NCBI GenBank assembly: GCA_964496495.1
Contig: CAZBZU010000002.1
Location: 1 to 64,000 of the forward strand
Direction: 5' to 3'
DNA length: 64,000 nt
Origin: JASBRS01 sp964496495
Lineage (GTDB): Bacteria; Deinococcota; Deinococci; Deinococcales; Trueperaceae
This document shows, one piece after another, positions 34,824 through 43,280 of this stretch. Each line of letters starts with the position of its first letter. Position 1 is the first letter of the stretch. The position numbers and the translations under genes are program-made. The notes beneath the pieces are model-generated. The model had not been told where the DNA came from. It searched no databases and saw nothing but the letters and a program-made list of their open reading frames with translations.

Positions 34824-35558
34824 CTAGACGACCCGGGCCACGAGCGGCACGCGTCGGATCAGGAAGGCGAGGACGAAGCAGACGGGAACGGCGACGACGG
34901 CCAGCAGCCCGAACCGCAGCAGGTCCTCGAGGGCCGCGCCGCGCAGGCTGGCGGTGAGGATCACCACGATGGGGACGTGGATGACGTAGACGGCGAAGCT
35001 CTGGCGGGCGAGCGCGGTCGAGAGCCGACTGCCCCGCGCGAAGCTGTGGCGGAACCAGCTGACCAGGGCCAGCACCAGCCCGACGGCGTAGATCGCCTCC
35101 CACAGGCCGTACACCGCCGAGTGCCAGTGCCCGGCGCCCACGAAGCCTGCCGATACCCCGTGGCCGAGCCCGGTGAGCGCGATGGGGAAGAGGATGAGGG
35201 TGGACATGAAGGCCGCGAGCAGGCCGACTCTTCCCATGGACGCAGGGATGGTCGGCAGCCAGTTCCTCCGCGCTGCTATCGCCCCGATGCAGAAGAAGCT
35301 CACGTACTCGGGCAGGTCGTAGAGACTCGGGAACTGGAGGACGGTCTTCCCGAGCGGAAGCACGAAGCGAATCAGGTAGTTGGCGGCGGCGAACAGGACG
35401 ACGTAGATCGCGATCTCCCGGAAGCGTAGAGGCGCGGCGCCCTTCGCCGCTTGCGGGGGAGCGGTGCGCGCCAGGGTCCGCCAGCCGGCGCAGCCGACGT
35501 CGAAGACGAGCAGCAGGATTGCGAACCACAACGGTCCGATGTTGACCGCGCTCCTGCT
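34824..35558 (-). pseudogene. Truncated acyltransferase-3-family membrane protein
   Basis: The frame encodes the C-terminal two thirds of an acyltransferase-3 protein: GPLWFAILLLVFDVG, then about seven helices, with SFAVYVIHVPIVVILTAS typical of the family end. The N-terminal ~120 residues with the catalytic His are absent. Its reading frame begins directly after, and in phase with, the stop codon of the ABC-2 permease gene at 35559-35561, so a deletion has fused the two loci. Only a TTG (35531) could start it. It should be inactive. Confidence 0.75.
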
Positions 35559-36782
35559 TCAAGTGCGCGGACGCGTGTTGCGAGCCGGCGATTCGCTTGC
35601 CCCCCTGAGCGCCGCGCTCCAGCCGACGCGCGCCCCGCCGCGCATCAACGAGGTGGCGTACACTCTGGCGGCCAGCCGGGCGACGGCGTACGTCACGCCG
35701 ATCAGCTCGAGGATCGCGAGGGCGAGCTGCCAGGCCGGCACCGGTCCCATGGCGAGGCGCGCGGGCATGACGATGGGCGTGAACGGAGCCAGCAGCGACC
35801 CGGCGGCGACCCACCAGCTGTCGGGAGCGTGCACGACGCCGAAGACGAGCGCCAGGGCGGCGGTGAGCGCGACGGTGATGGGCGCGGTGGCCGACTGCAC
35901 CTCCTCCTGGCGCGCCACCATGGCGCCGGCGGCGGCCGAGACGAAGGCGAACAGCGTGTACCCGAGCAGGAACCACAGCAGCAGGCTGGGCAGGAGGGTG
36001 ACCACCGCGTGCGGGACCGCGGACCCCCCCACGAGCGCATTGGCCACCAGGCCGGCCGCCACCGCGATCGCCAGCTGGCCGAGCCCCGCCGCGCCGATGC
36101 CGAGCACCTTGCCGACCATCAGCCGGTCGGGGCGAATCGCTGCAAGCAGGACTTCCGCCGTGCGTGAGGTCTTCTCCTGCGCCACCCCGGTGGCCACTCC
36201 GATGGCGTAGGCGACGATGGCATAGAGCAGCAGGTAGCCCGCGACGATGGCCGCCACGACGCGCGCCGCACTCACGGGCGGTGGTGGCGGCTCGAGCGCG
36301 TGCACGGTCAGGCTCACGGGCGTCAGCAGGCTCCGGATGACGTCGGGTGGCACCTTGGCGGCGGAGAGCAGCTGGGTGGCGCGGGCCCTGGTGACGACCG
36401 TTCGGACGAGGTCCTGCACGTCTGGCGCCAGCGACCGGGCGACGGTGACGTCGGGGGCCTCGCCCGTCACGTCGAGCGCCGCGTCCAGCCCCCCGGCAAG
36501 GACCTGTGCGTGCGCGGCCGCGGCGTCGTGGAGGTTCCTGAGCTGCACGTCCACGCCGGTCGCGGCGGCCGCGCTCGCGAGCTGGGGTCTCAGCGCTTGC
36601 GCGGCGCTGCCCACCAGGCCGATCACGGTGGGCGTCGGCGACCTGCGGAGCAGCGCCGGAACCGTCATCAGGGCGGCGATCAGCAGCGCGGTCACGACCG
36701 TCATGACCCAGGTGGGCCGGCTCCGCAGACGCTGCGCGAGCTCCCGCTGGGCCACCAGCCCCACGGCGCGGAGCCCGCTCAC
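35559..36782 (-). CDS. ABC-2-type transporter permease (NatB-like)
   Basis: A 407-residue permease of the ABC-2/NatB type. One helix lies near the N terminus (WVMTVVTALLIAALMTVPALL), then a large extracytoplasmic domain of about 150 residues, and five to six C-terminal helices. The segment AQEKTSRTAEVLLAAIRPDR is the characteristic cytosolic motif of NatB-like exporters. The GTG start overlaps the ATPase stop (GTGA). Its last ~20 residues (ESPARNTRPRT) look unlike the family and adjoin the truncated acyltransferase, so the C terminus may have been changed by the deletion. Confidence 0.85.
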   Translation of the reverse strand: MSGLRAVGLVAQRELAQRLRSRPTWVMTVVTALLIAALMTVPALLRRSPTPTVIGLVGSAAQALRPQLASAAAATGVDVQLRNLHDAAAAHAQVLAGGLDAALDVTGEAPDVTVARSLAPDVQDLVRTVVTRARATQLLSAAKVPPDVIRSLLTPVSLTVHALEPPPPPVSAARVVAAIVAGYLLLYAIVAYAIGVATGVAQEKTSRTAEVLLAAIRPDRLMVGKVLGIGAAGLGQLAIAVAAGLVANALVGGSAVPHAVVTLLPSLLLWFLLGYTLFAFVSAAAGAMVARQEEVQSATAPITVALTAALALVFGVVHAPDSWWVAAGSLLAPFTPIVMPARLAMGPVPAWQLALAILELIGVTYAVARLAARVYATSLMRGGARVGWSAALRGASESPARNTRPRT

Positions 36783-37672
36783 GCTGCCACCAGCTCGCGG
36801 TAGACGTCCGTGAGGCCGCCGCGCTCGAAGCCGAAGTGCTCGACCGGGCCGGTGGCCATGGCGCTGCGCAGGACGGCCTGCGGGTCCGCTCCTGGCTCGA
36901 GGGCGAGCAAGGTCCCGCGCGCGTCGTCCTCGACGAGGCGCGCGCCCGGGACGTCCGGCCGCCATGCCGCCCCGCCGCCCACCCGCACCCTCAGGCGGCT
37001 GGGAACTCGCCGCTGAAGCTCCTCCAGCGTGCCGGTCGCCAGCAGCCGGCCCGCCTCCATCACCGCGACCCGGTCGCATAGCCGTTCCACGATGTCGAGC
37101 TGATGGCTGGAGAAGAGGATCGCGGCGGGGCGCTGCGCCTCGTCGCGAAGCACGTCGCTGAGGAGCATCACCGCGGACGGGTCGAGCCCGGCGAAGGCCT
37201 CGTCGAGCACTAGTAGCTCCGGCCGGTGCACGAGCGCCACCGCGAGCTGCGCGCGTTGCTGGTTGCCGTGCGAGAGCGCCACCAGCTTGTCCTCGGCCCG
37301 CGGCCCGAGCTCGAGGCGCTCGAGCACGGAGCGCGCGCTGCGTTGCGCGTCGCGCCGCTCCATCCCGTGAAGCCGCCCGAAGTACGTCACCTGCTCCAGC
37401 ACCCCCATCTGGGGGTAGAGCCCGCGCTCCTCGGGCATGTACCCGAAGCGCAGGCGGTCGCTGGCGCCGACCTCGCGGTCGTGCCAGCGGATCCTCCCCT
37501 CGCGTGGCTCGAGGATCCCCATCACCGCTCGCAGCGTGGTCGTCTTGCCGGCGCCGTTCCTGCCCACGAGCCCCACGATCTCGCCGGCCGCCACGCTCAG
37601 GTCGAGGCCGTCGACCGCCACCGTCGCGCCGAAGCCATGCGCCAACCCCGAGATCTCCAGGCCCTGCGGCAT
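36779..37672 (-). CDS. ABC transporter ATP-binding protein (ABC-2 exporter, NatA-like)
   Basis: A 297-residue ATPase. Walker A is GRNGAGKT, the Q-loop region is YMPEERGLYPQM, the signature is LSHGNQQR, Walker B is LLVLDEAFAGLDP, and the switch His lies in FSSHQLD. The C-terminal extension is typical of Nat-type ATPases. With the permease downstream it forms an exporter for sodium, drugs or peptides. Upstream, at 37742-37759, lies a copy of the gtgatatcat-ygtgatat element that is shared with 23710. Confidence 0.9.
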   Translation of the reverse strand: MPQGLEISGLAHGFGATVAVDGLDLSVAAGEIVGLVGRNGAGKTTTLRAVMGILEPREGRIRWHDREVGASDRLRFGYMPEERGLYPQMGVLEQVTYFGRLHGMERRDAQRSARSVLERLELGPRAEDKLVALSHGNQQRAQLAVALVHRPELLVLDEAFAGLDPSAVMLLSDVLRDEAQRPAAILFSSHQLDIVERLCDRVAVMEAGRLLATGTLEELQRRVPSRLRVRVGGGAAWRPDVPGARLVEDDARGTLLALEPGADPQAVLRSAMATGPVEHFGFERGGLTDVYRELVAA

Positions 37673-37741
37673 TGCGTTCCGTCCCTCCCGCGCAGCGGCC
37701 GCAGCCAGGGAAGCCCCGGGAGGCGGAGCGCACGACGCGTT

Positions 37742-37759
37742 ATATCACAATGATATCAC
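37742..37759 (-). promoter_or_regulatory. Inverted-repeat operator, copy B, upstream of the ABC-2 exporter
   Basis: On the - strand this reads gtgatatcattgtgatat, with the 6-3-6 core tgatat/atatca around three bases. It differs from copy A by one base. It lies 70 bases before the ATPase start and contains GATATAA, so it may overlap the -10. PadR- or GntR-type repressors often use such sites next to ABC exporter genes. No regulator gene is adjacent here. The rest of 37673-37924 holds no recognised gene. Confidence 0.6.
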
Positions 37760-37924
37760 ACAGGCCGCGATCCGGGTACTGCACCGCGGCAAGCGTCAAC
37801 CTGGTCGGCCCCGCCGGCGTGATCCTCGCGAGGTACGGGCCGGCGTGAGCTCGTTCGTCTCGACGAACGCCGGAACCGGCTGGCGCCAGCCGATGGCCCG
37901 GACCGCCCGGCGGCTCGCCGACCC

Positions 37925-38758
37925 CTACAGGTTCGGATCGAGCACGTCCCTGAGCGCATCCCCGAAGGTATTGACGGCCAGGATCGTCACGGCGAGGGCG
38001 AGCGAAGGCCAGAGCACGTAGAACGGAGCCTGCGTCATGTAGTGCCGCGCGGCGCCCACCATCACGCCCCAGGAGGGCGTCGGCGGGGTCACGCCTAGGC
38101 CGAGGAAGCTGAGGCCCGACTCGAGCAGGATGGACGCCGCCATGACCAGACTCGCCTGCACGATGAGCGGCGCCAGGATGTTGGGCAGGATGTGCTTGCG
38201 CAGGACGCCGGCCGTCCTGACGCCGAGGGCCAGGGCCGCGTCGACGTAGCCGATCTCCCTGACCTGCAGGGTGGAGCCGAAGGCGATCCTGGCGAAGGTC
38301 GGGATGTAGAGCACGCCGATCACCAGGATCAGGTTCACCACGCCGGCGCCGAGGAATCCGATGACGCCCATGGCCAGCACGATCGGCGGGAACGTCAAGA
38401 GGATGTCGATCGAGCGCATGATGAGCTGCTCGAAGACGCCGCGCGCGAAGCCCGCGACGAGCCCGAGGATGGTGCCGGCGATCAACGCCAGCGTGGTGGC
38501 GCCCACGGCGATGGTGAGTGACGGCCGGGCGCCGAGCATCAGCCGCGTGAGGATGTCCCGTCCGAAGGCGTCGGTGCCCAGCGGGTGGGCCGCGCTGGGA
38601 GCCTGGAGGATGGCGGTGACGTCCAGGGCCGACGGATCGTAGGGGCTCAGCAGCGGCCCGACCAGGGCGGCGACGACGATGAGGGCGATGACCCCGCCGC
38701 TGACGTACAGCCGCAGGTGACGGCGGAGCCGCCTGCGCGAGAAGCGGCGGCTAGCCAT
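37925..38758 (-). CDS. Peptide/opine-type ABC transporter permease (DppC-like)
   Basis: A 277-residue inner-membrane permease. The N-terminal helix is preceded by a very basic RRFSRRRLRRHLR. HPLGTDAFGRDILTRLMLGA is the DppC/OppC hallmark, and the EAA-type loop is AALALGVRTAGVLRKHILPN. It pairs with the DppB-like protein encoded directly upstream, whose gene overlaps by eight bases. No ATPase genes (dppD/dppF) follow; the next genes downstream are unrelated. Confidence 0.92.
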   Translation of the reverse strand: MASRRFSRRRLRRHLRLYVSGGVIALIVVAALVGPLLSPYDPSALDVTAILQAPSAAHPLGTDAFGRDILTRLMLGARPSLTIAVGATTLALIAGTILGLVAGFARGVFEQLIMRSIDILLTFPPIVLAMGVIGFLGAGVVNLILVIGVLYIPTFARIAFGSTLQVREIGYVDAALALGVRTAGVLRKHILPNILAPLIVQASLVMAASILLESGLSFLGLGVTPPTPSWGVMVGAARHYMTQAPFYVLWPSLALAVTILAVNTFGDALRDVLDPNL

Positions 38759-39701
38759 CGCGGATCCTCGGGTCGACCAGGCCGTACACCAGGTCGACGA
38801 TGAGGTTGATCGCGATGAACAGACCGGCGGTCACGAGGATCACGCCTTGGACGCTGGTGTAGTCGCGTGCGGTGATCGAGCCGATCAACATCGAGGAGAT
38901 GCCGGGCCAGTTGAAGACGTACTCGACGAGAACCGATCCCCCGATCAGGGTGCCGAACTGCAGCCCGATGACCGTGATCACCGGGATGAGCGCGGTCCTG
39001 AGGGCATGCTTGAACATCACCACGAGCCTGCCCAGCCCCTTCGCGGTAGCCGTGCGCACGTAGTCCGCGTGTAGGACCTCGAGCATCGAGGACCGCGCCA
39101 TCCTGGTGACCACCGCCGTAGGCGCCAGCGAGAGGGTCACGGCGGGCATGATGAGGCGGCGAAGGTGCGGCCAGATGCCGTCGGACAGGGGTCTGTAGCC
39201 GGCCGTGGGGAAGAGATGGAGCTGCAGCGCGAAGAGGAGGATGAAGAGGGTGCCCACGACGTAGACCGGCACCGAGATCCCGAGCGCCGCGAAGGCGGTG
39301 GCGAGCCAGTCGAGCACGCCGTTCCTCCTGACGGCGGCGGCCGCTCCCAGCGGCAGCCCGACGATCACCGCGATCAGGACGGCGACCCCGACGAGCTCCA
39401 AGGTGCGCGGAAGGCGCGCGCTCAGATCTTGCCACACCGGCCGGTTGTTGGTGAGGGAGCGCCCCAGGTCGAGATGCGTCAGGGACCCCAGCCAGGCTCC
39501 GTACTGCGCGAGGAAGGGCTTGTCCAGCCCGAGCTCGTGGCGGACGGCGGCGACGGCCGCCGGGTCGGTCTTGCCCTGGCTGCCCAGGATCACCAGCACG
39601 GGGTCTCCTGGAAGCAGGTGCAGCATGGCGAACACGACCGTCACCACCACGAACAGCTGGACGACCGCGAGGCCCAGGCGGCGCGCGATGAAGACCGTCA
39701 T
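38751..39701 (-). CDS. Peptide/opine-type ABC transporter permease (DppB-like)
   Basis: A 316-residue permease of the DppB/OppB type: VTVVFAMLHLLPGDPVLVIL at the N terminus, GLDKPFLAQYGAWLG, and the EAA-like loop VRTATAKGLGRLVVMFKHAL. It opens leftward from the divergent promoter region 39702-40030 that it shares with the binding-protein gene. A TATAAT box on the - strand at 39862-39857 is a good -10 for it. Confidence 0.92.
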   Translation of the reverse strand: MTVFIARRLGLAVVQLFVVVTVVFAMLHLLPGDPVLVILGSQGKTDPAAVAAVRHELGLDKPFLAQYGAWLGSLTHLDLGRSLTNNRPVWQDLSARLPRTLELVGVAVLIAVIVGLPLGAAAAVRRNGVLDWLATAFAALGISVPVYVVGTLFILLFALQLHLFPTAGYRPLSDGIWPHLRRLIMPAVTLSLAPTAVVTRMARSSMLEVLHADYVRTATAKGLGRLVVMFKHALRTALIPVITVIGLQFGTLIGGSVLVEYVFNWPGISSMLIGSITARDYTSVQGVILVTAGLFIAINLIVDLVYGLVDPRIRDG

Positions 39702-39820
39702 GCCGTCCGCCGGCCTGGCAGCGGGCGACCCGTCGAGCGTGGGTGGCTAGCCTCCATCGTCGCCATGAGTGTTGCCCTGCACGCCTTTCGCCTCATGTTC
39801 GCATGCGGCGCGCGGCTTCG

Positions 39821-39849
39821 TTGACAAGCCGCAGTCCGGACAATACAAT
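39821..39849 (+). promoter_or_regulatory. Sigma-70-type promoter of the oligopeptide-type binding-protein gene
   Basis: TTGACA at 39821-39826, exactly 17 bases, then TACAAT at 39844-39849: a near-consensus promoter. The expected transcript start near 39856 falls inside the 10-bp repeat block that begins one base after the -10 box. Confidence 0.8.
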
Positions 39850-39850
39850 G

Positions 39851-39888
39851 TAGGGCATTATAGTACAATATGGGTCAATAGAACAAAG
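39851..39888 (+). repeat. 10-bp phased operator-like repeats (TAGnnCAATA), copy 1
   Basis: Consecutive 10-base units read tagggcatta, tagtacaata, tgggtcaata, followed by a slightly shifted tagaacaaag at 39879-39888. A similar block, in the same place relative to the -10 box, precedes the SIS-domain gene at 48185-48224. The block overlaps a leftward TATAAT, so one protein could control both directions. The GntR/UTRA protein at 41680 is the obvious candidate. Confidence 0.65.
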
Positions 39889-40030
39889 GGGACTGTTTCG
39901 TTCGAGGAAGGAGGGACATCAGGGCATGGGTTCCGCGTCCGCTCGCGCCGGGCGATGCAGGCGCTCCACGTCGGGCATCACCGCGCGACGGCGGCAGCCA
40001 ACGACAGGCACGAGGCAAAGGAGATAAGGC

Positions 40031-41554
40031 ATGAGACTCATCCGAACGGTCGGAACGCTTCTATTGCTGACCCTCATGGCGACAGCTGCGTTCGCCCAGA
40101 GCGAGATCAAGATGGGGCTGTCGGCGGAGCCCTCCTCATTCGACCCCGCCGTGAACGCCGGAACCTCGCAACGCACCATCAAGCTGCTCGTCTACCGCGG
40201 CCTGGTGAACTACGCCGGCCCCGAGGGCAAGATCACGCCGGAGCTGGCCAAGGACTGGACCATCTCCTCGGACCACCTGACGTACACCTTCCACCTCCGG
40301 GACGCCACCTTCCATGACGGCTCGCCGGTCACCGCCGCCGACGTCAAGTTCACGCTCGACCGCATCCTGGACAAGCAGACGGGCGCCACCTTCGCCAAGC
40401 AGATGAGCGTCATCGACAGCGTGACCGTGGTCGACCCGAAGACCGTCGAGATCAAGCTGAAGAGGCCGGACACGCCGTTCCTCGACTACCTGGCGGTGCC
40501 CGAGTCGGTGATCGTCTCGAAGGCCTGGGTCGAGGCGCATCCCAAGGACTGGACGCATCCGCTGGGCGACGGGCCCTACGTGTTCAAGAGCTACGTCCCG
40601 GGGCAGAACATCGTGCTGGAGAAGTATGCCAACTACTACCAGCCCGGCATCCCCAAGACCGACAAGCTGGTGTTCGAGTTCTACGCCGACAGCAGCCTGC
40701 GCACGGCCGCTTTGCAGAACGGCGACGTGGACATCGTCGAGTACGTGCCCTGGAACGAGATCCCCCAGCTCAAGGCGAACCCGAACATCCAGGTCCTCGG
40801 CGGCAAGGGCCCCTTCATGGGCCTGATCTTCAACACCAACTTCAAGCCCTTCAGCGATCCGCGCGTTCGTCGAGCGGTGGGCTATGCCATCCAGCGCAAG
40901 GTGGTCATCGACACCGCCTTCTCCGGGCAAGGCACGCCGATCTGGGGGCTGCCGATCCCTCAGACCTCGCTCGCCTACGATGCCAGCCTCGACAACTACT
41001 TCAGCTACGATCCGGCCAAGGCGAAGCAGCTGCTGGCCGAGGCCGGCTACCCCAACGGCTTCACCGCTACGCTGCTGTCCACCTCGCAGTACGACTTCCA
41101 CAAGAACACGGCGATCGCCGTGCAGGCCGAGCTCGCTAAGGTCGGCATCACGGTGAAGCTGGACTTGCCCGACTGGGCCACGCGGTTGCAGAAGAACCTC
41201 AAGGCCCAGTTCGACTTCCTGGTCGTCGGGACCGCAGGCGACATCTCCGACCCGGACTACCTGTCCGATTACTTCCAGGGGGGCCAGCAGGGCCTCAACA
41301 ACGCTCCGGGCTTCAACGACCCCGAGATCAACAAGCTCCTCGAGGAGGGTCGCACCACGCTCGACCCGCAGAAGCGCCACGACATCTACGTCCAGCTCGA
41401 GAAGCGGGCCCTCGAGCTGTCGCCCCTCGACTTCTTGATGTGGCGCGACCAGAGCTACGCGGCCACGTCGAAGCTCAAGGGCTTCAGCCCGCTGCCCGGC
41501 TTCCTCAACTTCCAGTCCGGCATCCGCTTGCAGAACGCCTACCTGGCGCAGTGA
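40031..41554 (+). CDS. ABC transporter solute-binding protein, peptide type (family 5)
   Basis: A 507-residue secreted protein with a type I signal peptide ending AFA before QSEIKMGL. Family-5 features follow: AEPSSFDPAVNAG, KDWTISSDHLTYTFHLRDAT, FHDGSPVTAADVKFTLDRI, and DPRVRRAVGYAI. These proteins bind peptides, nickel chelates, opines or glycated amino acids. AAAGGAGAT precedes the ATG. Together with the divergent DppB/DppC genes it forms an importer. The neighbouring Frl-like enzymes suggest that the cargo is a sugar-amine conjugate. Confidence 0.92.
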   Translation: MRLIRTVGTLLLLTLMATAAFAQSEIKMGLSAEPSSFDPAVNAGTSQRTIKLLVYRGLVNYAGPEGKITPELAKDWTISSDHLTYTFHLRDATFHDGSPVTAADVKFTLDRILDKQTGATFAKQMSVIDSVTVVDPKTVEIKLKRPDTPFLDYLAVPESVIVSKAWVEAHPKDWTHPLGDGPYVFKSYVPGQNIVLEKYANYYQPGIPKTDKLVFEFYADSSLRTAALQNGDVDIVEYVPWNEIPQLKANPNIQVLGGKGPFMGLIFNTNFKPFSDPRVRRAVGYAIQRKVVIDTAFSGQGTPIWGLPIPQTSLAYDASLDNYFSYDPAKAKQLLAEAGYPNGFTATLLSTSQYDFHKNTAIAVQAELAKVGITVKLDLPDWATRLQKNLKAQFDFLVVGTAGDISDPDYLSDYFQGGQQGLNNAPGFNDPEINKLLEEGRTTLDPQKRHDIYVQLEKRALELSPLDFLMWRDQSYAATSKLKGFSPLPGFLNFQSGIRLQNAYLAQ

Positions 41555-41566
41555 TCGCCTGACCAC

Positions 41567-41610
41567 CCAGGGTGGGCGCCGCTCCGGCTCGGGGCGAGCG
41601 CCCACCCTGG
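41567..41610 (+). terminator. Strong hairpin after the binding-protein gene
   Basis: Perfect 13-bp arms ccagggtgggcgc and gcgcccaccctgg enclose an 18-base loop, starting 12 bases after the stop codon. No T-run follows, but the stem is very stable. Confidence 0.65.
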
Positions 41611-41679
41611 CGTCGTCAGGGCCGAGTGGTAGGATTCCACAACGCGCCGACAGGTGCCGCCTGAGATCGGGTAGGGGAG

Positions 41680-42423
41680 ATGGTGGCGAGCCTCGAGAGG
41701 GTGTTTGAGTCCGAACTCGACCGGAACAGCGTCACGCCGCTGTACATGCAGATCGCGGACCGCTTGCTCCAGATGGTGAGGTCGGGCGAGCTGGCTCCTG
41801 GCGATCAGCTGCCGCCGGAACTGGACCTGGCGCAGCGCTTCGAGGTGGGTCGGGTCACCGTGCGCAAGGCGATCGACGAGCTCACCCGCGAACGGCTTCT
41901 GGTGCGCCGCCGCGGCAAGGGAACCTTCATCGCCGACCGCAAGATCGAGCGGCGGTTGGTGGACGTCGCCAGCTTCAGCGCCCGCATGGAGGCGCTGGGC
42001 CTGTCGGCCTCCTCACGCTTGCTGGAGGTGCAACGCCTGTCGGCTACCAGCGATGTCGCCGCCAAGCTGCGCCTCGACGAGGGCTCGCCCATCGTGGCCA
42101 TCACCCGGCTGCGCTTCATCAACGGCGATCCGGCCGCCATCGAGACCTCGGAGCTGAGCTTGGATCACTTCCCGGGGCTCGACGAGCAGATGCCCAGACA
42201 CTCGTCGCTGTACCGGCTGCTGTCGGAGCGCTACGGCGTCTCCGCGCAGCGCTCGGACAAGACCCTGGAGATCACCACCGCGACGGAGCGCGAGGCCGCG
42301 CATCTCAACGTGAGCCAGGGAACGCCGCTGTTCCTCCTGCGCGCGACGGTCTATCACGGCGACGTTCCCATCGAGCACGCGAAGATCCTGCTGCGCGGCG
42401 ACAGGTTCCGCTTCGAGATCTAG
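41680..42423 (+). CDS. GntR-family regulator with UTRA domain (HutC/FrlR-like)
   Basis: A 247-residue regulator. Residues 18-80 form a GntR winged helix (PLYMQIADRLLQMVRSGELA, FEVGRVTVRKAIDELTRERL, RRRGKGTFI). Residues 95-245 are a UTRA ligand domain (RMEALGLSASSRLLEV, YRLLSERYGV, and RATVYHGDVPIEHAKILLRGDRFRF split by no gap). UTRA proteins sense sugar phosphates or small acids. FrlR of fructoselysine operons belongs to this group. It is convergent with the frlD-like gene. It probably binds the 10-bp repeat blocks at 39851 and 48185. Confidence 0.9.
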   Translation: MVASLERVFESELDRNSVTPLYMQIADRLLQMVRSGELAPGDQLPPELDLAQRFEVGRVTVRKAIDELTRERLLVRRRGKGTFIADRKIERRLVDVASFSARMEALGLSASSRLLEVQRLSATSDVAAKLRLDEGSPIVAITRLRFINGDPAAIETSELSLDHFPGLDEQMPRHSSLYRLLSERYGVSAQRSDKTLEITTATEREAAHLNVSQGTPLFLLRATVYHGDVPIEHAKILLRGDRFRFEI

Positions 42424-42446
42424 GCGGCAGGCGCCGGCCCGCCGGC

Positions 42447-43280
42447 TCAGGGAGGCGTCGCGTCGCCGAGGGGCTGGCCGTGCCCGAAGCCGCCGCGGTA
42501 CCCGCAGGCCCTGGCCGCGAGGTCGGTCGCCGCCTCCAGGCAGGCGCGCGGCTCCTCACCCAGCGCGAAGCCGACCAGGCAGCGGGCGATCAGGGCGTCG
42601 CCCGCGCCGAGGGTGTCGACGGCTTCGATGCGGCGGGGCTCCACCAGGTGCACCTCGCTGTCCGTAACGAGCATCGCGCCTCGGCTGCCCCTGGTGACCA
42701 CCACGGCTCGAGCCCCGAGCTCGAGACAGCGGCGCGCCAGCGTCTCCACCTCGCTCCAGGGCCGGTCGGGAGCGGACAGGAACGCGTAGCTGGTGTGCGG
42801 CACGCTGCGTTCGAGGACCGCCGGTGTCCACCGCTGCGAGAAGTCGAAGCTGAGGGCGCGCGAGGCCTGCGCGATGCGCGCGAGCTCGTCGTCGAGGTAG
42901 CTGTAGATGCTGGTGTGAACGACGTCGAAGTCGCCGAGCGCGGCGATGTCGGCCGCGCTCAGGCGCAGCCGCGCCCGCGCGCCGGGATCGGCGCTGACGA
43001 AGGTGCGGTCGCCGCCGACGAGGTCGACGACCGTGGTCGCGGTGGGGCCCGGCACGACCTGGCAGCGCGACACGTCGACCCCTTCGGACGCCAGCGCGGC
43101 GAGGATCAGCCGACCGTTGTCGTCGTCGCCGACGCATCCGAGGTAGGCGGCGTGGTGGCCCAGCCGCGCCACGTTGGCCGCCACGTTGACGGCGTTGCCC
43201 CCCGGGAAGCGCAGCCGCAGGTGGCGGTAGCTGTCGACGGTGTTGTCGCCGAGCCCGAGGATCCGCAGCTGCCGCGTCAT
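42447..43280 (-). CDS. frlD-like: PfkB-family sugar kinase, fructoselysine 6-kinase (FrlD)-like
   Basis: A 277-residue ribokinase-superfamily kinase. LGLGDNTVDSY and RFPGGNAVNVAANVARLG at the N terminus are those of the FrlD branch. VDTLGAGDALIARCLVGF carries the anion hole and the catalytic Asp. FrlD phosphorylates the 6-hydroxyl of fructosyl-amines. It is the last gene of the - strand operon and overlaps the hydantoinase B gene (ATGA). The product would be the substrate of the SIS-domain deglycase encoded first in the operon. Confidence 0.8.
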   Translation of the reverse strand: MTRQLRILGLGDNTVDSYRHLRLRFPGGNAVNVAANVARLGHHAAYLGCVGDDDNGRLILAALASEGVDVSRCQVVPGPTATTVVDLVGGDRTFVSADPGARARLRLSAADIAALGDFDVVHTSIYSYLDDELARIAQASRALSFDFSQRWTPAVLERSVPHTSYAFLSAPDRPWSEVETLARRCLELGARAVVVTRGSRGAMLVTDSEVHLVEPRRIEAVDTLGAGDALIARCLVGFALGEEPRACLEAATDLAARACGYRGGFGHGQPLGDATPP

